DNA of 64,000 bases from Chitinophagaceae bacterium (GCA_019638615.1 JAHBTL010000016.1:62001-126000), one strand, 5' to 3'. Numbered from the stretch's first letter, positions 1 to 10,375 are shown. Notes: a model not told the origin generated them from the sequence alone. Program-made: numbers and translations.

Positions 1-1
1 A

Positions 2-2095
2 TGGGGAGAAGATTTTAAAACAGGAACAGAAGTACAAACAATTCATTTATTAAAAGTTGATACATCTTTCTTTTCCATATTTTCTTTCCCGCTGTTATAT
101 GGTGATGCTAAATCATGTCTGAAAGGTGTTAACAGCATTGTAATATCCGAAGACCTGGCTGAGAAACAATTTGGAACAAAAGATGCTGTAGGAAAATTAA
201 TGATGATGAAGCGGGACAGTGTTTTTGTTCCTTACCAGGTATCTGCCGTTACAAAACGATGCCCTCAAAACTCTTCTATAAAATTTGAAATGCTTTTGCC
301 GATAAAGGTTTCAGCAGAGGATTTGGGAAATAGCGAGAACTGGTTTAACTTTTTCCTAAACACGTTTGTATTATTACGCCCGGGGGCCGATATTGATCAT
401 GTTCAAAAAAACATGCAACAGTTTTATGAAACCGATTCAAAGGAAGCGATGGAAAGTTTGAAGGCGAGATTTGGAGATGTGATCACTAAGTTTACTTATA
501 AATTACAACCCTATACGCAAATACACCTGAGTAAAGACTTGCCTGCACAAAACGGGCTGTCTGATGCCAGCAATCCGGTATATTCTTATCTCTTATCAGG
601 CATAGCTTTATTTCTTTTACTGATCGCTTGCATCAACTTTGTAAATCTTACCGTAGCCCGCTCGGTTAAACGCGCCAAAGAAATTGGTATCAGAAAAGTA
701 ATAGGCGGCAACAGGCGTGAATTGATTGTGCAGTTTTTGGGAGAGTCATTTTTGTTATGCTTTATCGCTTTTGTGTTAGCCATACTTTTGGTGCAGCTCA
801 CACTACCGGTATTCAACACACTGTCTAACAAAATTTTGACATTCAGTTATTTGATAGATGCAAAACTGGTTGCCGGTTATATTGCCTTGTTTTTATTAAC
901 AGGATTGGTAGCTGGTTTTTATCCAGCCATTGTTTTGTCTGGATATAACCCGGTGCAAACATTATATAGCCGCTTTAACCTGGGAGGAAAAAATTATCTG
1001 CAAAAATCACTGGTAATATTACAATTCTCCCTGGCCTCATTTCTTATCATCGCCACCTTTATTATACAGGCGCAGTTTAATAAACTGGCCGATGCACCAT
1101 TGGGTTATGATGACAGCAACCTGGTAACTGTAAATAACGGTAGTATAAACAGAAACAACATACCGTTGTTAAAAAATGAATTGATGAAAAGTCCTGATAT
1201 CATTAATGTGGCGCCTAAGAACAGCGGACAAAATGGAACAGTGGCCAAAGTAGGCAATGATTCCACGATCAGTTTTACTTATGAAACAGTGGATGAAAAT
1301 TATATTCCGTTATTGAAAATTCCGGTTGTGATGGGAAGGAATTTTTCAGCCCGATTTCCTTATGATTCGGTACAATCTGTGATAGTGAATGAAAGCTTTG
1401 TTAAAAAAACCGGTTGGACAGATCCTATAGGACAGGTGGTTGATTTTTGGTATGATAATAAAAAATACACAGTAATTGGTGTTGTTAAAGATTATCATTA
1501 CCAGCCGATGACTGCTGAAATAGAGCCCCAGTTATTTACCATGAAATATAGCAACCCGCTTAGAATGGTATTTATAAAAATTAAACCCAACGCCACAACG
1601 GCAGCCCTAAAACACATTGAGGCAACTTTTAAAAAATTATTTCCCGTTAGTCCATACAGTTATTCATTTAAAGATGAAGCAAACCGAAGAGCGTATGAGG
1701 CAGAAGCAAAATGGAAGCAGATTATGATGTTCAGCGCTATACTTACCATTTTTGTTTCCTGTATAGGGTTATTTGGATTATCGGTATTAGCTGCAGAAAA
1801 ACGTACGAAAGAAATCGGCATACGCAAAGTATTGGGTGCTTCGGCTAACGGGCTGGTTGGCATTCTTTCAAAAGATTTTTTAAAGCTGGTACTTATTGCG
1901 CTGATTGTAGCCATCCCCGCTGCATGGTTAGCATCCGATAAATGGCTGCAAAACTATCCTTATCGTATCACACTAAGCTGGTGGTTATTTGCGGGAGCGG
2001 CATTGCTGGTGATAATGATAGCATTAGTAACGGTAAGCTTCCAGGCGGTGAGGGCAGCGATGGCAAACCCGGTCGCAGCATTGCGAAGCGAATAG
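2..2095 (+). CDS. FtsX/MacB-type ABC permease, copy 1 (5' end outside window)
   Basis: The reading frame is open from base 2, so this is the 3' part (about 697 codons) of a permease of roughly 800 aa; the first in-frame ATG at 200 is internal. Visible parts are the end of the first periplasmic MacB-like domain, a first FtsX block with membrane segments and the cytoplasmic motif RAKEIGIRKVIGG, a second periplasmic domain, and a second FtsX block with RTKEIGIRKVLGAS. The C-terminus ANPVAALRSE is shared with the following paralogues. The family is known as the transmembrane subunit of type VII (mechanotransmission) ABC systems. The substrate is unknown and no ATPase gene is in view. A strong hairpin starts 13 bp after the stop codon. 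Confidence 0.92.
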   Translation, partial: WGEDFKTGTEVQTIHLLKVDTSFFSIFSFPLLYGDAKSCLKGVNSIVISEDLAEKQFGTKDAVGKLMMMKRDSVFVPYQVSAVTKRCPQNSSIKFEMLLPIKVSAEDLGNSENWFNFFLNTFVLLRPGADIDHVQKNMQQFYETDSKEAMESLKARFGDVITKFTYKLQPYTQIHLSKDLPAQNGLSDASNPVYSYLLSGIALFLLLIACINFVNLTVARSVKRAKEIGIRKVIGGNRRELIVQFLGESFLLCFIAFVLAILLVQLTLPVFNTLSNKILTFSYLIDAKLVAGYIALFLLTGLVAGFYPAIVLSGYNPVQTLYSRFNLGGKNYLQKSLVILQFSLASFLIIATFIIQAQFNKLADAPLGYDDSNLVTVNNGSINRNNIPLLKNELMKSPDIINVAPKNSGQNGTVAKVGNDSTISFTYETVDENYIPLLKIPVVMGRNFSARFPYDSVQSVIVNESFVKKTGWTDPIGQVVDFWYDNKKYTVIGVVKDYHYQPMTAEIEPQLFTMKYSNPLRMVFIKIKPNATTAALKHIEATFKKLFPVSPYSYSFKDEANRRAYEAEAKWKQIMMFSAILTIFVSCIGLFGLSVLAAEKRTKEIGIRKVLGASANGLVGILSKDFLKLVLIALIVAIPAAWLASDKWLQNYPYRITLSWWLFAGAALLVIMIALVTVSFQAVRAAMANPVAALRSE

Positions 2096-2392
2096 CCCTC
2101 ACCCCCGTCCCCTCTCCACGGAGTGGAGAGGGGTGCCCAGGCTCATAGTATGTTGATGAAATGTAAGTGGGGGAGGCTGAGGATGTAAAGTCGCGGGAAA
2201 ATACAAAGCGTTAAGCCCGGATATATTCAGTGGATGATGTGGATGATATAAAGTTTGGAGTTGTTCTACTGTACCGTCCTTCTCCTGGGAAGGAGAAGGA
2301 TAAGAGGATGAGGCTTGATGTGGGAGATCAAAAAGTTTGACTTAATGCTTAAGTACCGATTAAGAACCTTAAATAACTGCTGGCGGCTGAAA
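2091..2392. repeat. 302-bp spacer repeat, copy A
   Basis: This spacer is almost identical to 4846-5146: three substitutions and one 1-base indel by eye. Similarity starts at the stop codon of permease copy 1 (GAATAG) and ends in the leader of copy 2. It contains a perfect hairpin with arms CCCCTCTCCAC (2109-2119) and GTGGAGAGGGG (2123-2133), and a second with arms CCTTCTCC (2278-2285) and GGAGAAGG (2292-2299). The rest of the gap to 2441 is a degenerate heptamer leader interrupted by a small palindrome, TCCGCC-AC-GGCGGA. I see no gene in 2096-2441. Confidence 0.9.
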
Positions 2393-2441
2393 TCTGATCC
2401 GCCACGGCGGACGGGTTGCTGCCAGCTCAAATCTTATAATT

Positions 2442-4850
2442 ATGTTTAAAAGCTATTTTCTGATTGCTATCCGCAGCTTTAAAAAGGACAGGGTAAATTC
2501 ATTGATAAGTCTCTCGGGATTGATCATCGGGCTAACCTGTGTAATGCTGGTTGCGGGCTATATACGTTACGAAACGTCTTTTGATAAAAACTATTCTCAT
2601 TCAAGCCGCATCTACCGCCTCATTAGTACTAATAACCGGAACGATTATGGCCGCACAGAACTTATACCTACGGCATTTGCTCCTGCGCTTGTGCGGGAAA
2701 TACCGGGAATAAAAGGGCAGACGCAAATTAGTACATGGACAAAATATGCGTTTCTCAATAATCAATTCGCTGGTTTTAAGCAAACCGATGTGGATAGTAG
2801 TTTTTTCTCAATATTCAATTTTAAGTTTATTCATGGTAATCCGCAAACGGCGCTGAACAATCCCGGCAATATTGTTCTTACCGCTACCACTGCAAAAAAA
2901 ATTTATAATACGCTGGATGTTGTTGGAAAAACCCTTACAACAAAAAACGAAACTTATATTGTTTCCGGTGTGGTTGAGGATATGCCGCAAAATAGTTTTC
3001 TGCAAACAGACGCATTTCATTTTCGGCCCAGGTCAAAATATTCAGAAACACTTGATATTTCGGACGGCTACACTATGGGGAACGCTTTTATTTTGTTAGA
3101 TGAAAAACTGTCAGCAATTGATGCCGGGAATAAAATAAGAGAGTTTTGCCACAGATACAAGATGGATAATTATAAAATGGAACTGCAACCTGTACAGCAG
3201 ATGCATTTACATTCGTCAGACATAAAAGACCAGTCTGATGAATATAATATCGGTAATTTACAATATGTGTATATCTATGCTGCTATTGCATTGCTTATAT
3301 TAATTATAGGCTGTATTAGTTTTATTAATCTTGCTATTGCCCGCAGTATGGAGAGAACAAAAGAAGTGGGAGTGCGCAAAGTTATGGGTGCTGAAAGAAA
3401 ACAATTAATAGTACAGTTTCTTGGTGAATCATGGGTGTATTTTATTATTGCATTTTCCGCAGCGCTTGTACTCGCAGTGTTAGCATGGAATGGATTTACA
3501 CAGTTGATCAATATCCAGGCCGGGAGGGATTTTCTACTCAATATTTATACATTACAGGCAATATCGGGTATTTGTATTTTCTCCTGTTTGCTATCCGGGT
3601 TTTACCCGGCGGTATTTCTCTCCAGCCTGCGTCCTGTAATTACATTGAGAGGAGGGTATCAAAATGTGAAATTTAATTTTGGTTTACGAAAAGCCTTGGT
3701 AGTAATGCAATTTACCATAACAATCATGCTGATCGCGGCGACTCTTGTGGTTCATTCTCAATTGAATTATCTGAATAATAAACCGCTTGGTTTTAATAAA
3801 GATAATCTTATCAGTTTTAACATACCTTATTTGGATCAAATACCGCTGGCATTTAAAGACAAGCTTTTGCAAGGCGCCCATATCAATAGCCTGACATTTT
3901 CTTCCCTCGAAGTAGGCAATACCTACGGCATGGGCGGAAGCATGAGAGACCCAAAGACGGGTAACGATTCGACAAAACTTTTGCAAAATGCGATCATAGA
4001 TGGCGATCTGGATTTTATGAAAACATTTCAGATACCTGTTATAGAAGGAAGAGATTTTTCCCCGGCGTACCCTTCAGATATAACAGACTATAATTCCATT
4101 GCAGGGTTTCCGGGAGTTGATAAGCGAAGACCGCTGATTGTTTCTGAATCACTGGTAAAAAACCTGGGTATCAAAAACCCGCTAGGCACTGTGCTTGACC
4201 AGGACTATTTTCTAAAAGGTACAATCATTGGCGTATTTAAGAGTTTCAGCGTCATGTCTTTAAAAAACTCCGATCCGTTGATTGCCATACGGTGTGAACA
4301 AAATGGAAGACCGCTGACCCATGTTTATGCCCGCATTAATGCACAAAATACGCCTGAAAGTATCCGCTATATTTCGGAAGTATATAAGCAATTTTTTCCG
4401 GAGGAAATATTTGATTTTTCTTTCGTGGAGGGGCGCATTGCTCATTTATATGATACGGAAATAAGGCTTACTAAGTTGATCAACCTGTTTGTATTACTTG
4501 CAATACTATTATCATGCACGGGTTTATTCAGTCTCGTTTCATTAATGGTTCGCAAGCGAACAAAAGAGATAGGTATTAGAAAAGTAATAGGTGCTTCGGT
4601 AAACAATATTGTTGTATTGATAGGTAAAGATTTCCTGTGGCTGATCATTATCTCGTTTATTATAGCCACGCCATTGGCTTATATAGCTATGACGAAATGG
4701 CTGCAGAGTTATGCAAACCGTACAATATTATACTGGTGGATATTTCTAGTAGCGGGTATTGCAGCATTTTTGATAGCATTTATAAGCATCAGCTTTAAGT
4801 CGGTTACGGCGGCGCGGGCAAACCCCGTGAAGAGTTTGAGGATGGAATAG
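2442..4850 (+). CDS. FtsX/MacB-type ABC permease, copy 2
   Basis: This 802-aa inner-membrane protein is the first complete paralogue and shows the layout shared by all copies. There is an N-terminal transmembrane helix (about 20-42), then a periplasmic MacB-like domain (45-270). The first FtsX block has a helix at 274-300, the cytoplasmic motif RTKEVGVRKVMGA at about 305 and helices near 335, 367 and 415. A second periplasmic domain covers about 440-670. The second FtsX block has a helix at 677-700, motif RTKEIGIRKVIGAS at 704, and two more helices to 784. The C-terminus is ANPVKSLRME. The start ATG begins MFKSYF, which aligns with the other copies. It probably needs a separate ATPase subunit. 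Its cargo cannot be inferred. Confidence 0.93.
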   Translation: MFKSYFLIAIRSFKKDRVNSLISLSGLIIGLTCVMLVAGYIRYETSFDKNYSHSSRIYRLISTNNRNDYGRTELIPTAFAPALVREIPGIKGQTQISTWTKYAFLNNQFAGFKQTDVDSSFFSIFNFKFIHGNPQTALNNPGNIVLTATTAKKIYNTLDVVGKTLTTKNETYIVSGVVEDMPQNSFLQTDAFHFRPRSKYSETLDISDGYTMGNAFILLDEKLSAIDAGNKIREFCHRYKMDNYKMELQPVQQMHLHSSDIKDQSDEYNIGNLQYVYIYAAIALLILIIGCISFINLAIARSMERTKEVGVRKVMGAERKQLIVQFLGESWVYFIIAFSAALVLAVLAWNGFTQLINIQAGRDFLLNIYTLQAISGICIFSCLLSGFYPAVFLSSLRPVITLRGGYQNVKFNFGLRKALVVMQFTITIMLIAATLVVHSQLNYLNNKPLGFNKDNLISFNIPYLDQIPLAFKDKLLQGAHINSLTFSSLEVGNTYGMGGSMRDPKTGNDSTKLLQNAIIDGDLDFMKTFQIPVIEGRDFSPAYPSDITDYNSIAGFPGVDKRRPLIVSESLVKNLGIKNPLGTVLDQDYFLKGTIIGVFKSFSVMSLKNSDPLIAIRCEQNGRPLTHVYARINAQNTPESIRYISEVYKQFFPEEIFDFSFVEGRIAHLYDTEIRLTKLINLFVLLAILLSCTGLFSLVSLMVRKRTKEIGIRKVIGASVNNIVVLIGKDFLWLIIISFIIATPLAYIAMTKWLQSYANRTILYWWIFLVAGIAAFLIAFISISFKSVTAARANPVKSLRME

Positions 4851-5146
4851 CCCTCACCCCCGTCCCCTCTCCACGGAGTGGAGAGGGGTGCCCGGGCTCA
4901 TAGTATGTTGATGAAATGTAAGTGGGGAGGCTGAGGATGTAAAGTCGCGGGAAAATACAAAGCGTTAAGCCTGGATATATTCAGTGGATGATGTGGATGA
5001 TATAAAGTTTGGAGTTGTTCTACTGTACCGTCCTTCTCCTGGGAAGGAGAAGGATAAGAGGATGAGGCTTGATGTGGGAGATCAAAAAGTTTGACTTAAT
5101 GCTTAAGTACCGATTAAGAACCTTAAATAACTGTTGGCGGCTGAAA
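4846..5146. repeat. 302-bp spacer repeat, copy B
   Basis: This is the second copy of the spacer at 2091-2392. It begins at the stop codon of permease copy 2 and carries the same two hairpins; the first has arms at 4864-4874 and 4878-4888. After 5146 it runs into an intact heptamer leader, whereas copy A has a small palindrome there. The gap 4851-5191 holds no gene. Confidence 0.9.
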
Positions 5147-5191
5147 GCTGATTGCTGAGAGCTGAAAGCTGACAGCTCAAAACCAACAATT
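5139..5191 (+). repeat. Heptamer tract abutting the start codon of permease copy 3
   Basis: Seven consecutive 7-mers (GGCTGAA, AGCTGAT, TGCTGAG, AGCTGAA, AGCTGAC, AGCTCAA, AACCAAC) are followed by AATT and then the ATG at 5192. The period is exactly seven, and the tract is in the same register to the ATG as the tracts before copies 6, 8, 9 and 10. Confidence 0.88.
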
Positions 5192-7603
5192 ATGTTTAAA
5201 AACTATTTCAAAACCGCATGGCGAAATCTGAAAAGGAACAAACTGTTCTCTTTCATTAACATCCTGGGTCTTGCCATTGGCATAGCTACCTGCTTCCTTA
5301 TTATGTTGTATGTGCAGGACGAGCTGAGCTATGACCGTTTTAATAAGAATGCGGCTAATATTGCAAGAATAATTTTCCAGGCAGATATCAATGGCGGGAA
5401 AATAAATGAAAGTAATGTAATGGCGCCGGTGGCAGCTACACTAAAGAAGGACTTCCCTGAAGTAATAGATGCCACAAGGATTGTATCTTACGGATCGCTA
5501 AAGATCACCTATAATAATACGGTGTTTAAAGACGACCGGTTTGCATTTGTTGATCCTAACTTCTTCGATATTTTTACGTTGCCCATGATAGAGGGCAATA
5601 CCCGGTCTGCATTGCAGCAGCCCTACACGGCAGTCATTACAAGATCAACGGCGGAAAAATATTTTGGCAGGGAGGAAGCCCTGGGCAAAATGTTTATGCT
5701 GGGTAATGATACAGCGCTTTATAAAATAACCGGCGTTATGGAAGATATGCCTTCCAATTCGCACTTTCATTTTGACATGTTGGCATCCATGACAGGCTTG
5801 AAAAGCGCTGCTTCCGATTCGTGGATGACAGGTAATTATTACACGTACCTGTTGCTGAAACCAGGCGCCGATCTCAAAAAAATGCAAGCCCGCTTTCCGG
5901 ATATGGTGGACAAATATATGGGCCCGCAAATTCAAAGCCAGATGGGGCTGAGCCTGGAGCAATTCAGGACCAAAGGCAATACGCTCGGCTTTGCCTTGCA
6001 GCCTTTAACGTCTATTCATCTTTACTCCGCCGGTACCAACGAATTTGAACCGGGAGGCAATGCCGCTTATGTGTACATATTTGCAGGGGTTGCTATTTTT
6101 ATGCTGGTAGTTGCATGTATCAATTTTATCAATCTCTCTACCGCCGGTGCATCCAAAAGAGCAAAAGAAGTAGGCGTAAGAAAAGTAGCGGGCTCAGGGA
6201 AAATACAGCTTATCGGGCAGTTTTTATCGGAATCCTTATTGATCACTTTATTTGCTTTGCTTATTGCTTTTGTTCTGCTGCAGCTTGTGCTTCCTGCATT
6301 CAATGCTATTTCAGGTAAGCATCTTGGTATTACCGTAAAACCTGTTTTGTCATTCGTGGTATTGGGCCTGATCGTAGGGCTGCTGGCTGGTATCTACCCC
6401 GCTTTCTATTTATCTTCGTTTAAGCCTGTTGCCGTATTAAAAGGAAGACTTAATTCCACCCATAAAAGTTTCAGGTTGAGAAGCGCGCTGGTAGTATTCC
6501 AGTTCTTCATATCTGTTGCACTGATCATCGGTACTATAGTGGTATACCAACAGATGGAATTCATACAAAACAAAGATATAGGCTATGATAAAAACCAGCT
6601 CATTACTATTCCCAATTCATATGTTTTAGGCAGGAATGAGCAGGCATTTAAGCAGCAGATGCTGCAGAATCCCGGGATAGTGAATGCGACATCTTCATGG
6701 TATAAACCTGCCGGGCCAAGTAATCACAATAATTCGCTGGCTTATCCAAAAGGCAATGATAAAATAATAGTGAATGGTGTAGACTACCACATAGACGAAC
6801 AATATATCCCAACGATGGGCATGAAGATGTTTGCCGGCAGAAACTTTTCGGGGGAATTCAAAACAGATTCTTCTGCCATTATTCTCAATGAAACTGCTGC
6901 AAGAGCCCTGGGCTGGACTCCGGAATCGGCTCTTGATAAAACGGTGGTCATACAAAACAGCACTAAGGGCTCTCATTACCCGTTTCATGTGGTTGGCGTG
7001 GTAAAGAATTTTAACTTCAGATCGCTGCATGAAAGCATCAGCCCCCTGTATATGACATTTGAACCGCAGGGAGGATTGATCTTTAAAATAAATACTGCCG
7101 ATATTAAAGGAGTGTTGGCCGCCATGAAAAAGCAATGGGACAGCTACCATACCGAAGAGCCCTTTACTTATGCTTTTATGGATGACCTTTTCAATAAAGC
7201 CTATGCTGCAGAACAGAAAACTGCTACTGTGCTGAACATTTTTGCTGCGCTCACCATATTTGTGGCCTGCCTCGGTTTGTTCGGACTGGTAACATATACT
7301 GCGGAGCAGCGCACCAGGGAAATAGGGATCAGGAAAGTATTAGGTGCAAGCGTAATGCAGGTAACGCACATGCTATCCGGGGAATTCTTGAAACTGGTAT
7401 TGATCGCTTCGCTCATTGCATTTCCTGTAGCATGGTGGGGTATGAACAAATGGCTTCAAAGCTTTGCATACCGGGTTGATATTAGCTGGTGGGTATTTGC
7501 GGTGGCAGGCCTGGCGGCACTGCTGATTGCATTGATAACAGTGAGCTTCCGGGCAATAAAAGCAGCGGTGGCAAACCCGGTGAAGGCATTACGAAGCGAA
7601 TAG
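5192..7603 (+). CDS. FtsX/MacB-type ABC permease, copy 3
   Basis: The product is an 803-aa two-FtsX-block permease that starts MFKNYFKTAWRNL, the commonest N-terminus in the array. The first coupling motif is RAKEVGVRKVAGSG and the second RTREIGIRKVLGAS. After the second motif most copies read LLSKDF, but this one reads MLSGEF. Membrane helices fall near residues 18-41, 290-315, 348-370, 385-410, 430-452, 680-705, 735-755 and 765-790. The end ANPVKALRSE overlaps an inverted repeat that spans the stop codon (7586-7614). Transcription could continue from copy 2, but the repeat-filled spacer may carry its own signals. Cargo unknown. Confidence 0.93.
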   Translation: MFKNYFKTAWRNLKRNKLFSFINILGLAIGIATCFLIMLYVQDELSYDRFNKNAANIARIIFQADINGGKINESNVMAPVAATLKKDFPEVIDATRIVSYGSLKITYNNTVFKDDRFAFVDPNFFDIFTLPMIEGNTRSALQQPYTAVITRSTAEKYFGREEALGKMFMLGNDTALYKITGVMEDMPSNSHFHFDMLASMTGLKSAASDSWMTGNYYTYLLLKPGADLKKMQARFPDMVDKYMGPQIQSQMGLSLEQFRTKGNTLGFALQPLTSIHLYSAGTNEFEPGGNAAYVYIFAGVAIFMLVVACINFINLSTAGASKRAKEVGVRKVAGSGKIQLIGQFLSESLLITLFALLIAFVLLQLVLPAFNAISGKHLGITVKPVLSFVVLGLIVGLLAGIYPAFYLSSFKPVAVLKGRLNSTHKSFRLRSALVVFQFFISVALIIGTIVVYQQMEFIQNKDIGYDKNQLITIPNSYVLGRNEQAFKQQMLQNPGIVNATSSWYKPAGPSNHNNSLAYPKGNDKIIVNGVDYHIDEQYIPTMGMKMFAGRNFSGEFKTDSSAIILNETAARALGWTPESALDKTVVIQNSTKGSHYPFHVVGVVKNFNFRSLHESISPLYMTFEPQGGLIFKINTADIKGVLAAMKKQWDSYHTEEPFTYAFMDDLFNKAYAAEQKTATVLNIFAALTIFVACLGLFGLVTYTAEQRTREIGIRKVLGASVMQVTHMLSGEFLKLVLIASLIAFPVAWWGMNKWLQSFAYRVDISWWVFAVAGLAALLIALITVSFRAIKAAVANPVKALRSE

Positions 7604-7614
7604 CGGAGTAATGC
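7586..7614. repeat. Stop-codon-spanning inverted repeat
   Basis: Arms GCATTAC (7586-7592) and GTAATGC (7608-7614) pair perfectly around the TAG stop codon of copy 3, so the last codons of the gene are one arm of the palindrome. Equivalent structures end copies 6 and 9. A degraded second palindrome of the CCCGATGTATATCGGG type follows at 7620-7638. Confidence 0.8.
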
Positions 7615-7767
7615 GAAGACCCGGCATGTATATCGGGGTGAAGGCGTTGCGGGAAAGAGGAGTGCCCAAGTTCAATGGAGGTCGAGAGAGTGGGGAGTTT
7701 GTGAAAATGTGGAATGTGTGAATTGAGGAATGCTTTTATAACAGACTATAAACTAACAATAATCAAT

Positions 7768-10164
7768 ATGCGCAGAAGTTACTTCATGGTTGCCTGCAGA
7801 AATCTTATCCGTAACAGGAAATATTCGCTCATTAATATTACGGGGTTAGGTATTAGTATTGCGTCCTGCATATTGATAGGCCTGTTTGTGTTTAATGAAA
7901 TGAGCTTTGATAAACAGGTACCTGGTAAAGAAAATATCTACCGCCTTAACGAGTACATACATTATGATGGCACGGCGCCGCAGTTGTCGGCTGCTTCGGG
8001 GCCACCCATAGCTCCATTTCTCAAAGATAATTTTTCTGAAATTGAAGGTTTTACAAGGATATATCCGGTTAGTCCAAATGTATACCCTGCTGCAGGTTTG
8101 GAGTTTGAAGGAAAGAAAATAGCAACTGCAAACCTCGCTTGCACTGACACCTCTTTTGCCGGTATGTTCGGGGTAAAAATTATTGAAGGTATCAAAAAAG
8201 AGTTCCTGAAAACAAAAAACAGCATTGTACTCACCCAAAGCCTGGCAAATAAAATATTTGGTAATGCCCCGGCTTTAAATAAAACATTGTTGTTGCGAAC
8301 AAGCGATACAACCACGCTTTCTTTTAGCGTTGCGAATGTTATTGCCGATTTGCCTGAAACATTCCATATACAGGCAGATGCCTTGTTGCCCATCCCCGAA
8401 AAAATAGGGTATGGATATGAGGCAAATTTCGGAGTGATAATGGGTCCTTCATATGTACGCCTGCGACGGGATATAAATGCAGCTTCCCTGGCTTTAAAAC
8501 TTACCCAAACGCTTCATGAAAAAAATAAGTTTATAGATGTCAGGTTGCAAAAGCTATCCGATGTACACACGAAGTCGGTTGACATAACGAATGATATATA
8601 CAACTATAAAAAAATTGACGGTAAGTATATTAACATATTTCTCATAATCGGGTTGGCTGTTTTTACAATAGCCGGTATAAATTTTATTAATCTCACGATT
8701 GCCATTAATAGTTACAGGGGAAAGGAAATTGCCATGAGGAAAATAATTGGAGCAAAACGCCTGCATATTATTGCCCAGGTTATAACAGAAACCTTTTTCT
8801 CTGTTTTCCTTGCATTGGTTACAGCACTTATTTTAAGCATAATTTTTTTACCTTTTTTAAACAGTATATTAGACAGAAACCTTTCCCCGGCGATGTTATA
8901 TCAGCCGGTATTTATTGCAGTATATATTGTTGCAATATTATGTACAACAATCATGGCAGGAATGTACCCGGCCTGGTTAATCTCGTCATTACAGGCCAAC
9001 GAAGCGCTGAAAAATAAACTGCCCGGTGGTATTTCCAAACCCATATTGCGTAATGTGCTTGTTGCTGGTCAGTTTACCATAGCGATAGTTTTTGTTGTTA
9101 GCCTTTTAGTATTTGTTAAGCAAGTGCGGTATATGCAAAATAAAAATCTCGGCTATTCCTATGCTCAGGTTATAAAAATTCCTCTGGAAAACCAGGATGC
9201 TGAAAAGCTGCCGATTATTCGGGATGAGCTATTAAAATTAAAAGGAGTGGAAGATGTTACCAATGGCTATATGGAATTGGGTGGAGACGGCGGAATTTTT
9301 GGTATCGATTATAAAGCTCCTGACGGACAGGATAAACATGTATCTGTAAATTTTGAGAATGCCGGGAAAAACTATATTCCTTTCTTCAATATGAAGATGG
9401 CTGCCGGTCGAAATTTTACCAATAGCAGTAACGCCAATGAATACCTGATTAATGAAACCTTAGGAAAACAAATGGGTTATACAGACCCGGTAGGTAAACA
9501 AATTAATCTTTCAGGCGGTTGGGATAAGGGAATTGTTGTTGGTGTGGTGAAAGATTATAATTATAGTTCATTGCATAAGCCTGTTGAACCGTTAATAATC
9601 GGGTCAATGGATTTTATGACCGTGTGGCAAAAACAGTTATATGTAAAAGTAACAACCCAAAATATTTACCGAACATTAAAGGGCGTGGAAGCAACTTTTA
9701 AAAAAGTTACCGGTAATAGCGAAGTGGCATATGAATTTATGGATGAGCATTTTAAAGAAGTATATCGTTCAGAAAGACAGGCCAGCGTAATGATTGCAAT
9801 AATAGGCGGGCTTGCCATTATTATAGCATGCCTTGGTTTATTAAGCCTTGTAGCATTTGCAGTAATGCGCAGAACAAAAGAAATTGGCATACGGAAAGTG
9901 ATCGGAGCAACCGTAGTGGATATAGCTGTTATGCTGTCGAAAGATTTTTTGAAGCTGATATTGATTGCGATGGTAGTTGCTTTTCCTGTTGCATGGTGGG
10001 CAATGAATAGCTGGCTTCAGAATTTTGCATACAGAACATCTGTTGGCAGTGGAGAATTTATTATTGCCGGAGTCAGTATAATACTGATAGCGCTATTTGC
10101 TATCAGCTCCCAGGCAATAAAAGCGGCAGTGGCAAACCCGGTAAAGGCATTGAGGACGGAGTAG
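7768..10164 (+). CDS. FtsX/MacB-type ABC permease, copy 4
   Basis: I chose ATG 7768 (798 aa, MRRSYFMVACRNL) over the in-frame ATG 18 codons upstream because it aligns with the N-termini of the other copies. The overall layout is as in copy 2. The first coupling motif is the most divergent of the intact copies: RGKEIAMRKIIGAK, with A-M in place of the usual G-V/G-I. The second motif, RTKEIGIRKVIGA, is normal. The spacer before it lacks the heptamer tract. Cargo unknown. Confidence 0.92.
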   Translation: MRRSYFMVACRNLIRNRKYSLINITGLGISIASCILIGLFVFNEMSFDKQVPGKENIYRLNEYIHYDGTAPQLSAASGPPIAPFLKDNFSEIEGFTRIYPVSPNVYPAAGLEFEGKKIATANLACTDTSFAGMFGVKIIEGIKKEFLKTKNSIVLTQSLANKIFGNAPALNKTLLLRTSDTTTLSFSVANVIADLPETFHIQADALLPIPEKIGYGYEANFGVIMGPSYVRLRRDINAASLALKLTQTLHEKNKFIDVRLQKLSDVHTKSVDITNDIYNYKKIDGKYINIFLIIGLAVFTIAGINFINLTIAINSYRGKEIAMRKIIGAKRLHIIAQVITETFFSVFLALVTALILSIIFLPFLNSILDRNLSPAMLYQPVFIAVYIVAILCTTIMAGMYPAWLISSLQANEALKNKLPGGISKPILRNVLVAGQFTIAIVFVVSLLVFVKQVRYMQNKNLGYSYAQVIKIPLENQDAEKLPIIRDELLKLKGVEDVTNGYMELGGDGGIFGIDYKAPDGQDKHVSVNFENAGKNYIPFFNMKMAAGRNFTNSSNANEYLINETLGKQMGYTDPVGKQINLSGGWDKGIVVGVVKDYNYSSLHKPVEPLIIGSMDFMTVWQKQLYVKVTTQNIYRTLKGVEATFKKVTGNSEVAYEFMDEHFKEVYRSERQASVMIAIIGGLAIIIACLGLLSLVAFAVMRRTKEIGIRKVIGATVVDIAVMLSKDFLKLILIAMVVAFPVAWWAMNSWLQNFAYRTSVGSGEFIIAGVSIILIALFAISSQAIKAAVANPVKALRTE

Positions 10165-10236
10165 TTTAATTTGAAAATTCGTCAATTTGAAAATGTGAGA
10201 GAATACGGAAATGTGAGAATGTGAAAATATGGAAAC

Positions 10237-10375
10237 GCCTGCTGGATTTGTTCTGTAGATGATGTGGTAGATATAGTTTGGACTTATTCCGCAGCACCGT
10301 CCCTCTCCGCGAGCCAGCCTGTCGGCAGACAGGGAGAGGGATAAGAGCTTGCCTACCGGCAGGCAGGGGTGAGGC
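10237..10375. repeat. REP-like spacer repeat (GCCTGC-TGGATTTG...GAGGC family)
   Basis: This spacer element begins GCCTGCTGGATTTGTTCT and ends GGGTGAGGC. It contains an imperfect CCGTCC...GGGAGAGGG dyad and an extra palindrome, GCCTACCGGCAGGC. Related copies lie at 2218-2314, 4971-5068, 12911-13012, 13013-13115, 18448-18567 and 28025-28171. AATTTGAAAATGTG-like short repeats precede it at 10167-10235. Confidence 0.8.

Noticed and set aside
200-2095. Taking 200 as the true start of the first permease
   Set aside because: The same frame is open back to base 2 and encodes the typical first periplasmic domain, so the start is outside the window.
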